Origin: Burkholderiaceae bacterium
GTDB taxonomy: Bacteria > Pseudomonadota > Gammaproteobacteria > Burkholderiales > Burkholderiaceae
Assembly (NCBI GenBank): GCA_947457745.1
Contig: CANGWT010000042.1
Location: forward strand, 1-12,550
Length of the DNA stretch: 12,550 nt
Direction of reading: 5' to 3'
Each line of letters opens with the position of its first letter. Within the stretch, counting starts at the first letter, position 1. This document shows positions 5,502 through 12,550 of the stretch, piece by piece. The position numbers and the translations under genes were made by a program. A model generated the notes under the pieces. The model was not told the origin of the DNA. It searched no databases and saw only the letters and a program-made list of their open reading frames with translations.

Positions 5502-6992
5502 ATGAAAAAAGCACTTGTTTGGCTCCGCCGAGACCTTCGCCTCTATGACAATGCGGCACTTCATCATGCTCTGATGGGTCATGGCCAAGTCTGGCTAGCC
5601 TTCATTTTTGATACCGATATTCTGGAGCCCCTGAAATCCGAGGGGATAAAAGATGGCGGCCTAACCCACGATCGCCGGGTCGATTTTATTTGGCAAGGGA
5701 TGCGCCAGATTGATGAGGATTTACGCAAGCAAGGGGGGGGACTCATTGTGCAGGTAGGCAAGCCCAGCAAATGTATTCCTCAGATTGCTCGCGAGCTTGC
5801 GGTTGATACGGTCTATACCAATCATGACTATGAACCCTTAGCGATTGCGCGCGATGCTCAGGTTGAAATATCATTAGGGAAGTTAGGTATTAAATTTGAG
5901 ACTTTTAAAGATCAAGTTATTTTTGAAAAGAAAGAGATTCTCACTAACTCCAATACGGTGTTCTCCATCTTTACTCCGTATAAAAATAATTGGCTAAAAA
6001 CATTACAAGAAAAAGATATAGCGGCTTATAACTGCACCCCTAAAAAAGGGCAGTTGGCAGCTATACCAAAGGCCTTACAAGCCCCCTTTCCAAGCTTGGA
6101 GTCTATGGGCTTTAGCCCGACTGGCATTGAAGCCTACCTCCCACCAGGTTCAGAAGGTGGTCAGCAATTTTTAGAAGATTTCTTAACCCGAATTAATCAG
6201 TACCAAATCGGCAGAGATTTCCCTGCCATCAAAGGCGTTAGCTATCTCTCGACCTACTTACGTTTTGGCATGCTCTCCATACGTGGCTTAGTTCGTGAAG
6301 CACACCGACGCATGCTTGCAGGCAGTATGGGCGCCACCATTTGGCTCAGTGAGTTGATTTGGCGAGACTTTTATTTCATGATTTTGTCTAACCATCCTAG
6401 ATTGGCTGAAGGTGCAGCATTCAAGCCCGACTATGACAATATCCAATGGGAGAGTGGCACCACAGCCCAGAATTTATTCAAAGCTTGGTGTGATGGCAAG
6501 ACAGGTTATCCGCTAGTCGATGCAGCAATGCATCAACTCAACACGAGTGGCTATATGCACAACCGCTTACGCATGGTGGTTGCGAGCTTTCTGACGAAAG
6601 ACTTAGGCATTGACTGGCGCTGGGGTGAAAGATATTTCGCCCAGCACCTCAATGATTTTGAACTCTCCTCGAACAATGGTGGATGGCAATGGGCATCCTC
6701 CTCAGGATGTGATGCGCAGCCTTACTTCCGAATCTTTAATCCCATCACCCAATCGCAAAAATTCGATGCTGAAGGGAAATTTATTCGCCGTTACCTTCCC
6801 CAGTTGAGCAAGCTTTCCAAAAAATCGATTCATGCACCATGGGAAGCTGGGCATATTGAGCTGGAAGCTGCCGGCATTTTGCTGGGCAGAGACTATCCAT
6901 TGCCGGTTGTGAATCATGATGAAGCTCGGAAAAAGACATTAGTGCGCTATAGCGTTGTGAAAAAGGTGAGTCCTGAATCTGCCGAGAGCTAA
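5502..6992 (+). CDS. phrB: Deoxyribodipyrimidine photolyase (class I CPD photolyase)
   Basis: Light-driven flavoenzyme that splits cyclobutane pyrimidine dimers in UV-damaged DNA; 496 residues, slightly longer than the E. coli enzyme (472). The N-terminal antenna domain starts KKALVWLRRDLRLYDNAAL (about 2-20). The C-terminal FAD domain has TYLRFGMLSIR (about 251-261), WLSELIWRDFYFMIL (about 281-295), KTGYPLVDAAMHQL, SGYMHNRLRMVVASFLTKDL (about 349-368), DWRWGERYF, and NNGGWQWASSSGCDAQPYFR (about 391-410) followed by IFNPITQSQKFD. Trp316, Trp372 and Trp395 appear to match the E. coli electron-transfer chain W306, W359 and W382. A run of eight G (5733-5740) encodes Gly78-80. It is divergent from the YdcF-like gene and 40 bases upstream of apaH, so the two may be co-transcribed. 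The bound antenna chromophore cannot be told from sequence alone. Confidence 0.96.
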   Translation: MKKALVWLRRDLRLYDNAALHHALMGHGQVWLAFIFDTDILEPLKSEGIKDGGLTHDRRVDFIWQGMRQIDEDLRKQGGGLIVQVGKPSKCIPQIARELAVDTVYTNHDYEPLAIARDAQVEISLGKLGIKFETFKDQVIFEKKEILTNSNTVFSIFTPYKNNWLKTLQEKDIAAYNCTPKKGQLAAIPKALQAPFPSLESMGFSPTGIEAYLPPGSEGGQQFLEDFLTRINQYQIGRDFPAIKGVSYLSTYLRFGMLSIRGLVREAHRRMLAGSMGATIWLSELIWRDFYFMILSNHPRLAEGAAFKPDYDNIQWESGTTAQNLFKAWCDGKTGYPLVDAAMHQLNTSGYMHNRLRMVVASFLTKDLGIDWRWGERYFAQHLNDFELSSNNGGWQWASSSGCDAQPYFRIFNPITQSQKFDAEGKFIRRYLPQLSKLSKKSIHAPWEAGHIELEAAGILLGRDYPLPVVNHDEARKKTLVRYSVVKKVSPESAES

Positions 6993-7032
6993 TTCATCCA
7001 ATTTCTATGCTGGTTCCGATTTAAGATAGGGT

Positions 7033-7872
7033 ATGAGCAAAATATATGCAGTTGGGGATATTCAAGGATGTGCGCCATCCCTAAGGGCCCTCGTTAAAAA
7101 ACTGTCCGTCAAATCCAAGATGATTTTCCTGGGCGACCTAGTCAATCGAGGTCCAGATTCTTTAGGGGCATTACGTCATCTTAAGCAGCTCCAAGAAGAT
7201 CAACGTATCGAATGCATCTTGGGAAATCATGATCTGCATTTATTGGCTGTCGATGCTGGTATTCGTAAAACCAAAGGTCTAGATACTGTCCAAACGATTC
7301 TGGACGCCCCGGATAGAGCCGAATTAATGGACTGGCTGCGTCATAGGCCAATGGCACTGAGCAATGGAAAAGTGCTCACTGTTCATGCTGGTGTCTTGCC
7401 ACAATGGGAGCTTGGGCAAGCCATCGAGTGTGCGCAAGAGGTTGAAAAAGCCTTACGAAAAAAGAATTACAAAGAATTTTTAGCTAATATGTATGGCAAC
7501 ACCCCAAGCAAGTGGAGTAATTCTCTCAAGGGTTATGAGCGCTTACGCGTGATTACCAACGCCTTAACCCGCATTCGCTTTTGCACACCAAGTGGCACGA
7601 TGGAGTTTGAAAGCAAGGAAGGTTTTGAAAGTGGGCCCAAGGGATATATTCCATGGTTCAAAACTCCTAAGAGAAAAACGCAAGATACCTTGATCTATTT
7701 TGGCCACTGGTCAACCTTAGGACTTCTGCGCGAGAAAAATGTCATTGGCCTTGATACTGGCTGTGTGTGGGGTGGCAAACTGACCGCAATGGAAATACCA
7801 GACTCTGGCAAAGCCAGTAACAAACTAGAAATCATTCAAGTGGCTGGCTATGACCACCCACTCAGAATGTAA
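7033..7872 (+). CDS. apaH: Symmetrical bis(5'-nucleosyl)-tetraphosphatase (Ap4A hydrolase)
   Basis: Cleaves diadenosine tetraphosphate to two ADP and, in E. coli, can also remove Np4 caps from RNA; cytoplasmic metallophosphatase, 279 residues as usual. The calcineurin-type metal-binding motifs are in order: YAVGDIQG (about 5-12), IFLGDLVNRGPDSLG (about 31-45), CILGNHDLHLL (about 61-71), LTVHAGVLPQW (about 115-125), and YFGHWS with IGLDTGCVWGGKLTAM near the end. The C-terminal GLDTGCVWGG is characteristic of ApaH rather than PrpA/PrpB phosphatases. The ATG at 7033 directly precedes the family N-terminus; AGGG is present but only 2 bases upstream. It is 40 bases downstream of phr on the same strand and converges with hemL 22 bases away. 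Confidence 0.97.
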   Translation: MSKIYAVGDIQGCAPSLRALVKKLSVKSKMIFLGDLVNRGPDSLGALRHLKQLQEDQRIECILGNHDLHLLAVDAGIRKTKGLDTVQTILDAPDRAELMDWLRHRPMALSNGKVLTVHAGVLPQWELGQAIECAQEVEKALRKKNYKEFLANMYGNTPSKWSNSLKGYERLRVITNALTRIRFCTPSGTMEFESKEGFESGPKGYIPWFKTPKRKTQDTLIYFGHWSTLGLLREKNVIGLDTGCVWGGKLTAMEIPDSGKASNKLEIIQVAGYDHPLRM

Positions 7873-7894
7873 TTAAATGACTAAAACTGCTTTC

Positions 7895-9187
7895 TCATAA
7901 CTTCTGAAAAGCATTTCGGGCTGCAGTGATAATCTCGCCCACAATCTCATCATCATGGTCAATCGAAGTAAAGCCAGCCTCATAAGCTGATGGGGCCAGG
8001 TATACACCTTGATCCAGCATAAGGTGGAAGAATTTCTTGAACGCTTCGATGTCAGTCTTAGTTACCGCTTCAAATGATGTAGGTATTTGATCGGCAAAAT
8101 AAAAGCCAAACATACCACCAACACTATCGACTGCGAAAGGAATGCAAGCCTCATCTGCCGCTTGCTTTAGTCCAGTCATCAGCTTTTCAGTTTGGCCAGT
8201 GAGGGTCTCATAAAAACCTGCACGAGAAATAATTTCTAAAGTCTTTAATCCTGCCGCTACTGCTACTGGATTGCCAGATAAAGTCCCGGCCTGATAGACA
8301 TTACCCAAAGGAGCCAGTTTAGACATGATGTCTTTTCTACCGCCAAAGGCTGCCATTGGCATGCCACCACCCATCACCTTACCAAGGCATGTCAGGTCAG
8401 GAGTGATGCCTTGCAAGGATTGAGCCCCGCCTAAAGCAACGCGAAAACCAGTCATGACCTCGTCATAAATTAATACACTGCCATACTGACTAGTCAACTG
8501 ACGAAGTGTCGAAAGAAATTCTGCTGACGGCTTAATGAGATTCATATTGCCAGCAAAGGGCTCAATAATCACCGCAGCAAGCTGATTACCTTGCTTCTGA
8601 AATACTTCCTTTAGAGCTGCCACATCGTTATAGGGCAATACCAGTGTATGTTTCACCAGGTCATGCGGCACACCTCCAGAGGAAGGTGCATTTTGAGTTG
8701 AGTCAGCAAACGTGAGCAAGCCAGAGCCTGCCTTCACCAGCAAACTATCAGCATGACCGTGATAACAGCCCTCAAACTTAATAATGAGGTCGCGACCAGT
8801 GTGGCCACGTGCAAGACGCAGAGCACTCATCGTAGCTTCAGTCCCACTCGATACCATACGAACTTGCTCAATACTGGGCACCAGTTTGCAGATACGTTCC
8901 GCTAATTCAATTTCGCCCTCGGTTGGTGCGCCATAACTAAAACTAGTCTCAGCGGCCTTTTTAACCGCCTCAACTACCTCTGGGTTTGCATGGCCCGCAA
9001 TCATGGGACCCCAAGACATGATGAGATCGATATAGCGCTTATTATCAGCATCCCAAAAGTGAGGGCCTTTTGCTCTACTCACAAAACGAGGTGTACCACC
9101 AACCTGACGAAAGGCACGTACTGGAGAATTCACACCTCCAGGAATAGTTTTTTGTGCGCGCTCAAATAAGATGTCGTTTTGTCCCAA
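7895..9187 (-). CDS. hemL: Glutamate-1-semialdehyde 2,1-aminomutase
   Basis: PLP enzyme that moves the amino group of glutamate-1-semialdehyde to form 5-aminolevulinate, in the C5 route to haem; 430 residues, typical. Visible motifs: IPGGVNSPVRAF (about 15-26), SSGTEATMSALRLARG (about 113-128), KFEGCYHGHADSLLVKAGSG (about 137-156), IEPFAGNMN, YDEVMTGFR (about 241-249, with the PLP-contacting aspartate at 242), and CLGKVMGGGMP with the Schiff-base lysine near 270. The start is TTG: no ATG or GTG lies between the upstream in-frame TGA (9218-9220) and the conserved N-terminus, and a purine-rich GTAGAGA direct repeat just upstream offers a weak ribosome-binding site. It follows the rubredoxin gene by 60 bases, the largest gap in this unit, so an extra promoter is possible. 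Confidence 0.96.
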   Translation of the reverse strand: MGQNDILFERAQKTIPGGVNSPVRAFRQVGGTPRFVSRAKGPHFWDADNKRYIDLIMSWGPMIAGHANPEVVEAVKKAAETSFSYGAPTEGEIELAERICKLVPSIEQVRMVSSGTEATMSALRLARGHTGRDLIIKFEGCYHGHADSLLVKAGSGLLTFADSTQNAPSSGGVPHDLVKHTLVLPYNDVAALKEVFQKQGNQLAAVIIEPFAGNMNLIKPSAEFLSTLRQLTSQYGSVLIYDEVMTGFRVALGGAQSLQGITPDLTCLGKVMGGGMPMAAFGGRKDIMSKLAPLGNVYQAGTLSGNPVAVAAGLKTLEIISRAGFYETLTGQTEKLMTGLKQAADEACIPFAVDSVGGMFGFYFADQIPTSFEAVTKTDIEAFKKFFHLMLDQGVYLAPSAYEAGFTSIDHDDEIVGEIITAARNAFQKL

Positions 9188-9247
9188 GATACTCTCTACT
9201 TTCTCTACTTGTACTAATCAGTAATTATTTTTGAAGGTTTTAATAAA

Positions 9248-9418
9248 TTAAATCGCCATCATTTCAAAATCTTCTTTACGTGCACCGCACTCAGGGCACG
9301 TCCAGTTCATAGGCACATCTGCCCAAAGGGTCCCGGGGGCAATTCCCTCCTCAGGTAATCCTGCAGCCTCGTCATAAACCCAGCCGCAGATCAGGCACAT
9401 ATAGGTTTTAAATTGCAT
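9248..9418 (-). CDS. Rubredoxin (56 residues)
   Basis: Small iron-sulfur electron carrier holding one Fe on four cysteines. The frame from ATG 9418 to TAA 9248 reads MQFKTYMCLICGWVYDEAAG and ends near NWTCPECGARKEDFEMMAI. The cysteines are C8-x2-C11 and C41-x2-C44, each in a CxxCG knuckle, with the conserved aromatic residues (Y6, Y15, W39, F51) and the acidic Gly-Pro-Gly-type middle (EEGIAPGTLWADVP). Length is normal for a single-domain rubredoxin. An AAGGA ribosome-binding site lies 8 bases before the ATG. It sits between the rRNA methyltransferase and hemL on the same strand. Its electron partner is not known; no alkane hydroxylase or rubredoxin reductase gene is in the window. Confidence 0.96.
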   Translation of the reverse strand: MQFKTYMCLICGWVYDEAAGLPEEGIAPGTLWADVPMNWTCPECGARKEDFEMMAI

Positions 9419-9461
9419 CTCAATATTCCTTTTGGATCACTTTATATAAATTATTTTAAAT

Positions 9462-10925
9462 CTACTGGGCTGCTGGGATATCGCGTTTTTGATGCATCTC
9501 AAACTTAAAAAGACGACACTCAAGTGGTCCATTAAACAAGGGAGTACGCTTAGATTCCTTAATACGGAGCTGCCCAGGTAATGCCATATCCGCAGTCAGA
9601 ACAAAAACATTCCAACCACCAAAAGTATCCTTAAGGTGCTGACCAAACTGTCGCAGAAATTCTACGAACTTAGGGTCCTGCTCTTCTTGAGCTTGGAGCT
9701 TCTTTAGAGACTCGCGACTCGATCTTTTAGCACTCTGACGACCCGTTTCCAGATTAAAAGCAAAGCGATCTTCCGGCTCCTCTGCTTGTGCGTAAGTGTC
9801 GCGGTCTGCATCATCACTACTGGCGCGATCTTGACCCCTTCCACCCTTAATCACTAAACGCTCACCATAGGGAGGATTGAGCAACATCACACCGTCTTTG
9901 GTGTTCATTGGAGGTTTACTGGCCAGAGCGTCAATCTGTCGAGTAACTGGCATTCCTGGTAACTGCGCACGCTGCCAATTACCTTTAAACATAGCCACTA
10001 AACGTTCATTAATATCACCACCACTAATACCTAAGGACTCTGAGTCTGGATACCGCTTGCGCATTTCCATCATCTCACTCTGCGCAGCCTCTTTCAAAGA
10101 TCCCCAACGCTTTTGTTCAGCAGCCTCATTAAATGGTTTGAGTCTTTGAAACCCAAAGCCATGAGCTGAGCTTACTAGCGGACGATAAGCTAGGCGCGTA
10201 GGCTTCGCATCATCAGCATATATTCCCGCCCGAATTGCTCCTGGCGGAATCGCTAGAGCCATTTGTGCTGCCTCAATTAAAAAGGTGCCACTACCGCACA
10301 TGGGATCAAATAAAGTTTGGGAAGGTTTCCAACCGGTAAGCGACAAAATACCAGCCGCGAGATTTTCTTTCAGCGGGGCGTCACCTTTTTCGTCTCGCCA
10401 GCCACGCTTAAATAAAGCCTCACCTGAAGTATCTAAATAAATGGTGACATGGGTGGCTGTAAGATGGGCTTGAACACGGACATCCGGAAAAGCGGTATCA
10501 ATACTGGGGCGATCGCCAGTGACATCGCGCAAACGATCGACAATCGCATCCTTAATCTTCAGAGTTGCAAAATTCAAACTCTTTAATGGTGATCGATGGG
10601 CGGTTACATCTACTCGCAGGGTTTGCTTAGAAGAAAACCATTCCTCCCAAGCTAAGCCGCTAGCTAGCTTATATAAATCGTCCTCTTGGCGATATGGACC
10701 CTCTGCCATCTGCAACAATACGCGACTCGCAATGCGGGAATGGAGGTTCAAAGCCATTGCCGCGGAAATTGGTGCCGCTAAACCTAAACCACCGGTAGGG
10801 CTAGTGGGGGTGGGATCGATTACCCAGGTACCTAAAGCTTTCGATTCTGGGCGCTGCGCAATACTTGCTAACTCTTGTGCAAGAGGCACTTCTAGTCCGC
10901 CTGGACAAACAACAAAAAATCTCAT
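9462..10925 (-). CDS. rlmL: THUMP-domain class I SAM RNA methyltransferase (RlmL-type, 23S rRNA m2G2445)
   Basis: Predicted guanine-N2 methyltransferase of 23S rRNA, like the N-terminal part of E. coli RlmKL (702 residues); here 487 residues with no RlmK domain attached. The start MRFFVVCPGGLEVPLAQEL is the family's ferredoxin-like opening. A THUMP domain follows at about 50-165 (RVDVTAHRSPLKSLNFATLK). The catalytic domain has DTSGEALFKRGWR (about 165-177), SAM motif I FDPMCGSGTFLIEAA (about 206-220), and motif IV LLNPPYGERL (about 348-357). Between motif IV and the usual KDTFGGWNVFVLTAD segment (about 432-446) is a charged insertion of roughly 50-60 residues that E. coli lacks. No clear ribosome-binding site precedes the ATG; hemJ ends 41 bases upstream. 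The exact target guanine is inferred from the family. Confidence 0.9.
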   Translation of the reverse strand: MRFFVVCPGGLEVPLAQELASIAQRPESKALGTWVIDPTPTSPTGGLGLAAPISAAMALNLHSRIASRVLLQMAEGPYRQEDDLYKLASGLAWEEWFSSKQTLRVDVTAHRSPLKSLNFATLKIKDAIVDRLRDVTGDRPSIDTAFPDVRVQAHLTATHVTIYLDTSGEALFKRGWRDEKGDAPLKENLAAGILSLTGWKPSQTLFDPMCGSGTFLIEAAQMALAIPPGAIRAGIYADDAKPTRLAYRPLVSSAHGFGFQRLKPFNEAAEQKRWGSLKEAAQSEMMEMRKRYPDSESLGISGGDINERLVAMFKGNWQRAQLPGMPVTRQIDALASKPPMNTKDGVMLLNPPYGERLVIKGGRGQDRASSDDADRDTYAQAEEPEDRFAFNLETGRQSAKRSSRESLKKLQAQEEQDPKFVEFLRQFGQHLKDTFGGWNVFVLTADMALPGQLRIKESKRTPLFNGPLECRLFKFEMHQKRDIPAAQ

Positions 10926-10966
10926 GAGGCTAACAATCTAAAAAGAGTCAATATTTCGGGACAAGC

Positions 10967-11392
10967 TTACGGCTTGATAACTACCAAGGCAGTCACTACT
11001 AATAAGAGAATGACTGGCACTTCATTAAACCAGCGATACCAAACGCCGGTTTTGGTATTTGCTGCATTACGAAACTTTTTAAGCAAACCCCAGCAAGCGT
11101 GGTGATATCCAATGATCAGCAAGACAAACAATACCTTAGCGTGCATCCAGATTTCTCCAGAGCCGATTTTGAAATGCAACCACAGAGCAAGTCCCAGCAG
11201 AACCGCTAGCACTGCCAAAATAGTCATAAAACGAAATAGTCGATTTGCCATACCTAGAAGATACCCATATACCTCGGGGTTTTTTTCATCGGCCAGGTTC
11301 ACAAAAATTCTAGGCAAATAAAACAAGCCTGCAAACCATGAGGCAACTAAGACAATATGCAATGTCTTAGTCCATAAATACGCATTACCCAT
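10967..11392 (-). CDS. hemJ: HemJ-type protoporphyrinogen IX oxidase (CopD-like membrane protein)
   Basis: Inner-membrane haem b protein that oxidises protoporphyrinogen IX to protoporphyrin IX in bacteria lacking HemG and HemY. From ATG 11392 the product has 141 residues, the usual size, starting MGNAYLWTKTLHI. About four membrane segments (8-30, 52-72, 83-100, 125-140) are visible. Family signatures include KTLHIVLVASWFAGLFYLPR (conserved His12), WMHAKVLFVLLIIGYHHACW (Lys86), FNEVPVILLL and the ending VVIKP. An earlier in-frame ATG at 11446 would overlap proA by 20 bases and add a basic stretch not expected in the family, so 11392 is preferred; an AGGA lies 11 bases before it. The gene lies 34 bases after proA. 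The presence of hemL in the same unit supports a haem-pathway role. Confidence 0.9.
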   Translation of the reverse strand: MGNAYLWTKTLHIVLVASWFAGLFYLPRIFVNLADEKNPEVYGYLLGMANRLFRFMTILAVLAVLLGLALWLHFKIGSGEIWMHAKVLFVLLIIGYHHACWGLLKKFRNAANTKTGVWYRWFNEVPVILLLVVTALVVIKP

Positions 11393-11426
11393 AATGAATC
11401 GTTTCCTGTTTATTGTGTGTGAGTAA

Positions 11427-12550
11427 TTAAGTACGAATCTCGCCATGCCCCATGACGATATATTTCAGAGAGGTTAAGCCATCCAACCCTACTGGACCAC
11501 GTGCATGCAATTTGTCATTCGAGATTCCAATCTCAGCGCCAAGACCATATTCAAAGCCATCGGCAAAGCGTGTGCTCGCATTCACCATCACGCTAGCACT
11601 ATCGACTTCGCGCAGGAAGCGATTGGCCCGTGCTGTATTGGTCGTAATAATGGCATCAGTATGTTTGCTACCGTATTGCTCAATATGGCTCATGGCTTCA
11701 TCTATATCCGCAACCGTCTTAATCGATAAAATTGGAGCTAGGTACTCGGTCTGCCAATCTTCTTCTGTTGCATCTACTAGCTTCTGAAAACCAGCCGCTT
11801 CAAGTGTTTTACGTGTGAGCGAATCCACGCGCAACTCAACACCCTTATCTTGATAAATTTTGCAAAGGGCAGGCAATACCTGTGGGGCGATTGCTTTATT
11901 GACCAACAAAGTCTCCATTGCATTGCAAGGTGCATAACGCTGGGTCTTCGCGTTATCGCAGACCTTGATAGCCATAGCAATATCAGCCTCCGCATCAATA
12001 TAGGTGTGACAAATACCATCTAAATGCTTGATCATGGGTACGCGAGCTTCTGCCATTAATCGAGCAATCAAGCTCTTACCACCGCGTGGCACGATGACAT
12101 CAATATATTCAGTCATGGTGATCATTTCACCGACGGCACTGCGGTCAGTGGTACTTACCACCTGAACTGCATCCATTGGCAAGTGAGCAGTATCCAAACC
12201 CTCTTGAATTAATTGCGCCAACAAAGTGTTGGAATCAATTGCGTCAGACCCACCGCGCAAAATCACCGCATTACCTGACTTCAAACAGAGTGCCGCTGCA
12301 TCAATCGTTACATTCGGACGAGATTCATAGATGATGCCAATCACTCCTAGTGGCACACGCATCTGACCCAACTCAATGCCTGAGGCCTGCTTTTGTAAAG
12401 CAGAAATCTTACCGATAGGATCCTCTAAGGAAACGATCTGCTCTAGACCCAAAGCCATTGACTCAATTGTTTTAGGCGTCATGGTTAAACGATCAATAAA
12501 TGCAGCATCCTGGCCATTGGCTTGGGCACGAGCCACATCGAGTTGATTAA
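11427..12550 (-). CDS. proA: Glutamate-5-semialdehyde dehydrogenase (gamma-glutamyl phosphate reductase), 5' end off window
   Basis: NADPH-dependent reduction of gamma-glutamyl phosphate to glutamate-5-semialdehyde, the second step of proline synthesis. The frame stays open to the window end (NQLDVARAQANGQDAAFIDR), so the GTG at 12536 is internal; about 373 of an expected 415-420 residues are visible. Motifs of the aldehyde dehydrogenase-type fold: PLGVIGIIYESRPNVT, ALCLKSGNAVILRGGSDAI, DVIVPRGGKSLI, and the catalytic cysteine in NAKTQRYAPCNAMETLLVN. The C-terminus has STRFADGFEYGLGAEIGIS followed by NDKLHARGPVGLDGLTS. The promoter and start lie outside the window. The stop is 34 bases before hemJ, the next gene of the same unit. 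Confidence 0.97.
   Translation of the reverse strand, partial: NQLDVARAQANGQDAAFIDRLTMTPKTIESMALGLEQIVSLEDPIGKISALQKQASGIELGQMRVPLGVIGIIYESRPNVTIDAAALCLKSGNAVILRGGSDAIDSNTLLAQLIQEGLDTAHLPMDAVQVVSTTDRSAVGEMITMTEYIDVIVPRGGKSLIARLMAEARVPMIKHLDGICHTYIDAEADIAMAIKVCDNAKTQRYAPCNAMETLLVNKAIAPQVLPALCKIYQDKGVELRVDSLTRKTLEAAGFQKLVDATEEDWQTEYLAPILSIKTVADIDEAMSHIEQYGSKHTDAIITTNTARANRFLREVDSASVMVNASTRFADGFEYGLGAEIGISNDKLHARGPVGLDGLTSLKYIVMGHGEIRT

Noticed and set aside
7888..7913. Possible bidirectional terminator between apaH and hemL (TGCTTT ... AAAGCA)
   Set aside because: The stem is only 6 mostly A/T pairs with a 14-base loop, has no proper U-run, and overlaps the hemL coding end.
9225..9270. Hairpin after the rubredoxin gene (TTTTGAA ... 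TTCAAAA)
   Set aside because: The arms are A/T-rich and far apart, with no GC-rich stem or U-run, so it is unlikely to terminate transcription.
10519..10941. 140-codon open frame on the plus strand
   Set aside because: It is a shadow of the THUMP methyltransferase gene on the other strand, with no motif or ribosome-binding site.
11393..11446. Longer HemJ start at ATG 11446
   Set aside because: It would overlap proA by 20 bases and add 18 residues (MARFVLNYSHTINRKRFI) not expected before the family N-terminus. ATG 11392 gives the normal length.
1..12550. Defence island, mobile element or phage cargo
   Set aside because: Every sizeable open frame is a housekeeping or envelope gene with uniform base composition. 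No integrase, transposase, terminal repeat, CRISPR array or toxin-antitoxin pair is seen.

Overview
The window looks like ordinary chromosome from a freshwater betaproteobacterium of the family Burkholderiaceae, most likely Polynucleobacter or a close relative. The inference rests on moderate GC content, the protein families present, and the neighbourhoods yqgE-ruvX-pyrR-pyrB and proA-hemJ-RNA methyltransferase-rubredoxin-hemL. I ran no database search. Coding density is very high: no stretch over 300 bases lacks a gene. I saw no tRNA, rRNA, IS element, CRISPR array or phage gene.

Layout. (1) Positions 1-630 (+) hold the 3' part of a mannose-1-phosphate guanylyltransferase / mannose-6-phosphate isomerase, probably the edge of a surface-polysaccharide locus. 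(2) Positions 665-5412 (-) form one tightly packed transcription unit. In transcription order it reads: YdcF-like membrane protein, yqgE, ruvX, pyrR, pyrB, and a GT-B-type glycosyltransferase that converges on the guanylyltransferase. (3) Positions 5502-7872 (+) carry phr (photolyase) and apaH (Ap4A hydrolase), divergent from block 2 across an 89-base promoter region. (4) Positions 7895-12550 (-) carry proA (cut by the window end), hemJ, a THUMP-domain 23S rRNA methyltransferase, a 56-residue rubredoxin and hemL, again closely spaced and probably co-transcribed.

How the genes work together. Block 2 mixes pyrimidine synthesis (pyrB, pyrR), 16S rRNA maturation or Holliday-junction-type nuclease function (ruvX) and envelope functions (YdcF-like, glycosyltransferase). 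Block 3 pairs DNA photorepair with removal of the stress nucleotide Ap4A. Block 4 joins proline synthesis to two haem-pathway steps (HemL early, HemJ penultimate) with a small electron carrier between them.

The strongest unusual observation is a one-base reading-frame break near the 5' end of the YdcF-like gene. A 34-codon open frame that encodes the expected first membrane helix stops at TAA exactly where a second frame continues the protein, and one extra G in the run at 5312-5315 would join them. Other points: several -10-like boxes lie only 5-8 bases before the start codon (possible leaderless mRNAs), an inverted repeat overlaps the phr promoter, pyrB is followed by a glycosyltransferase rather than pyrC, and the rRNA methyltransferase has a charged insertion of roughly 50-60 residues. 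I found no convincing sign of a wholly new multi-gene system.
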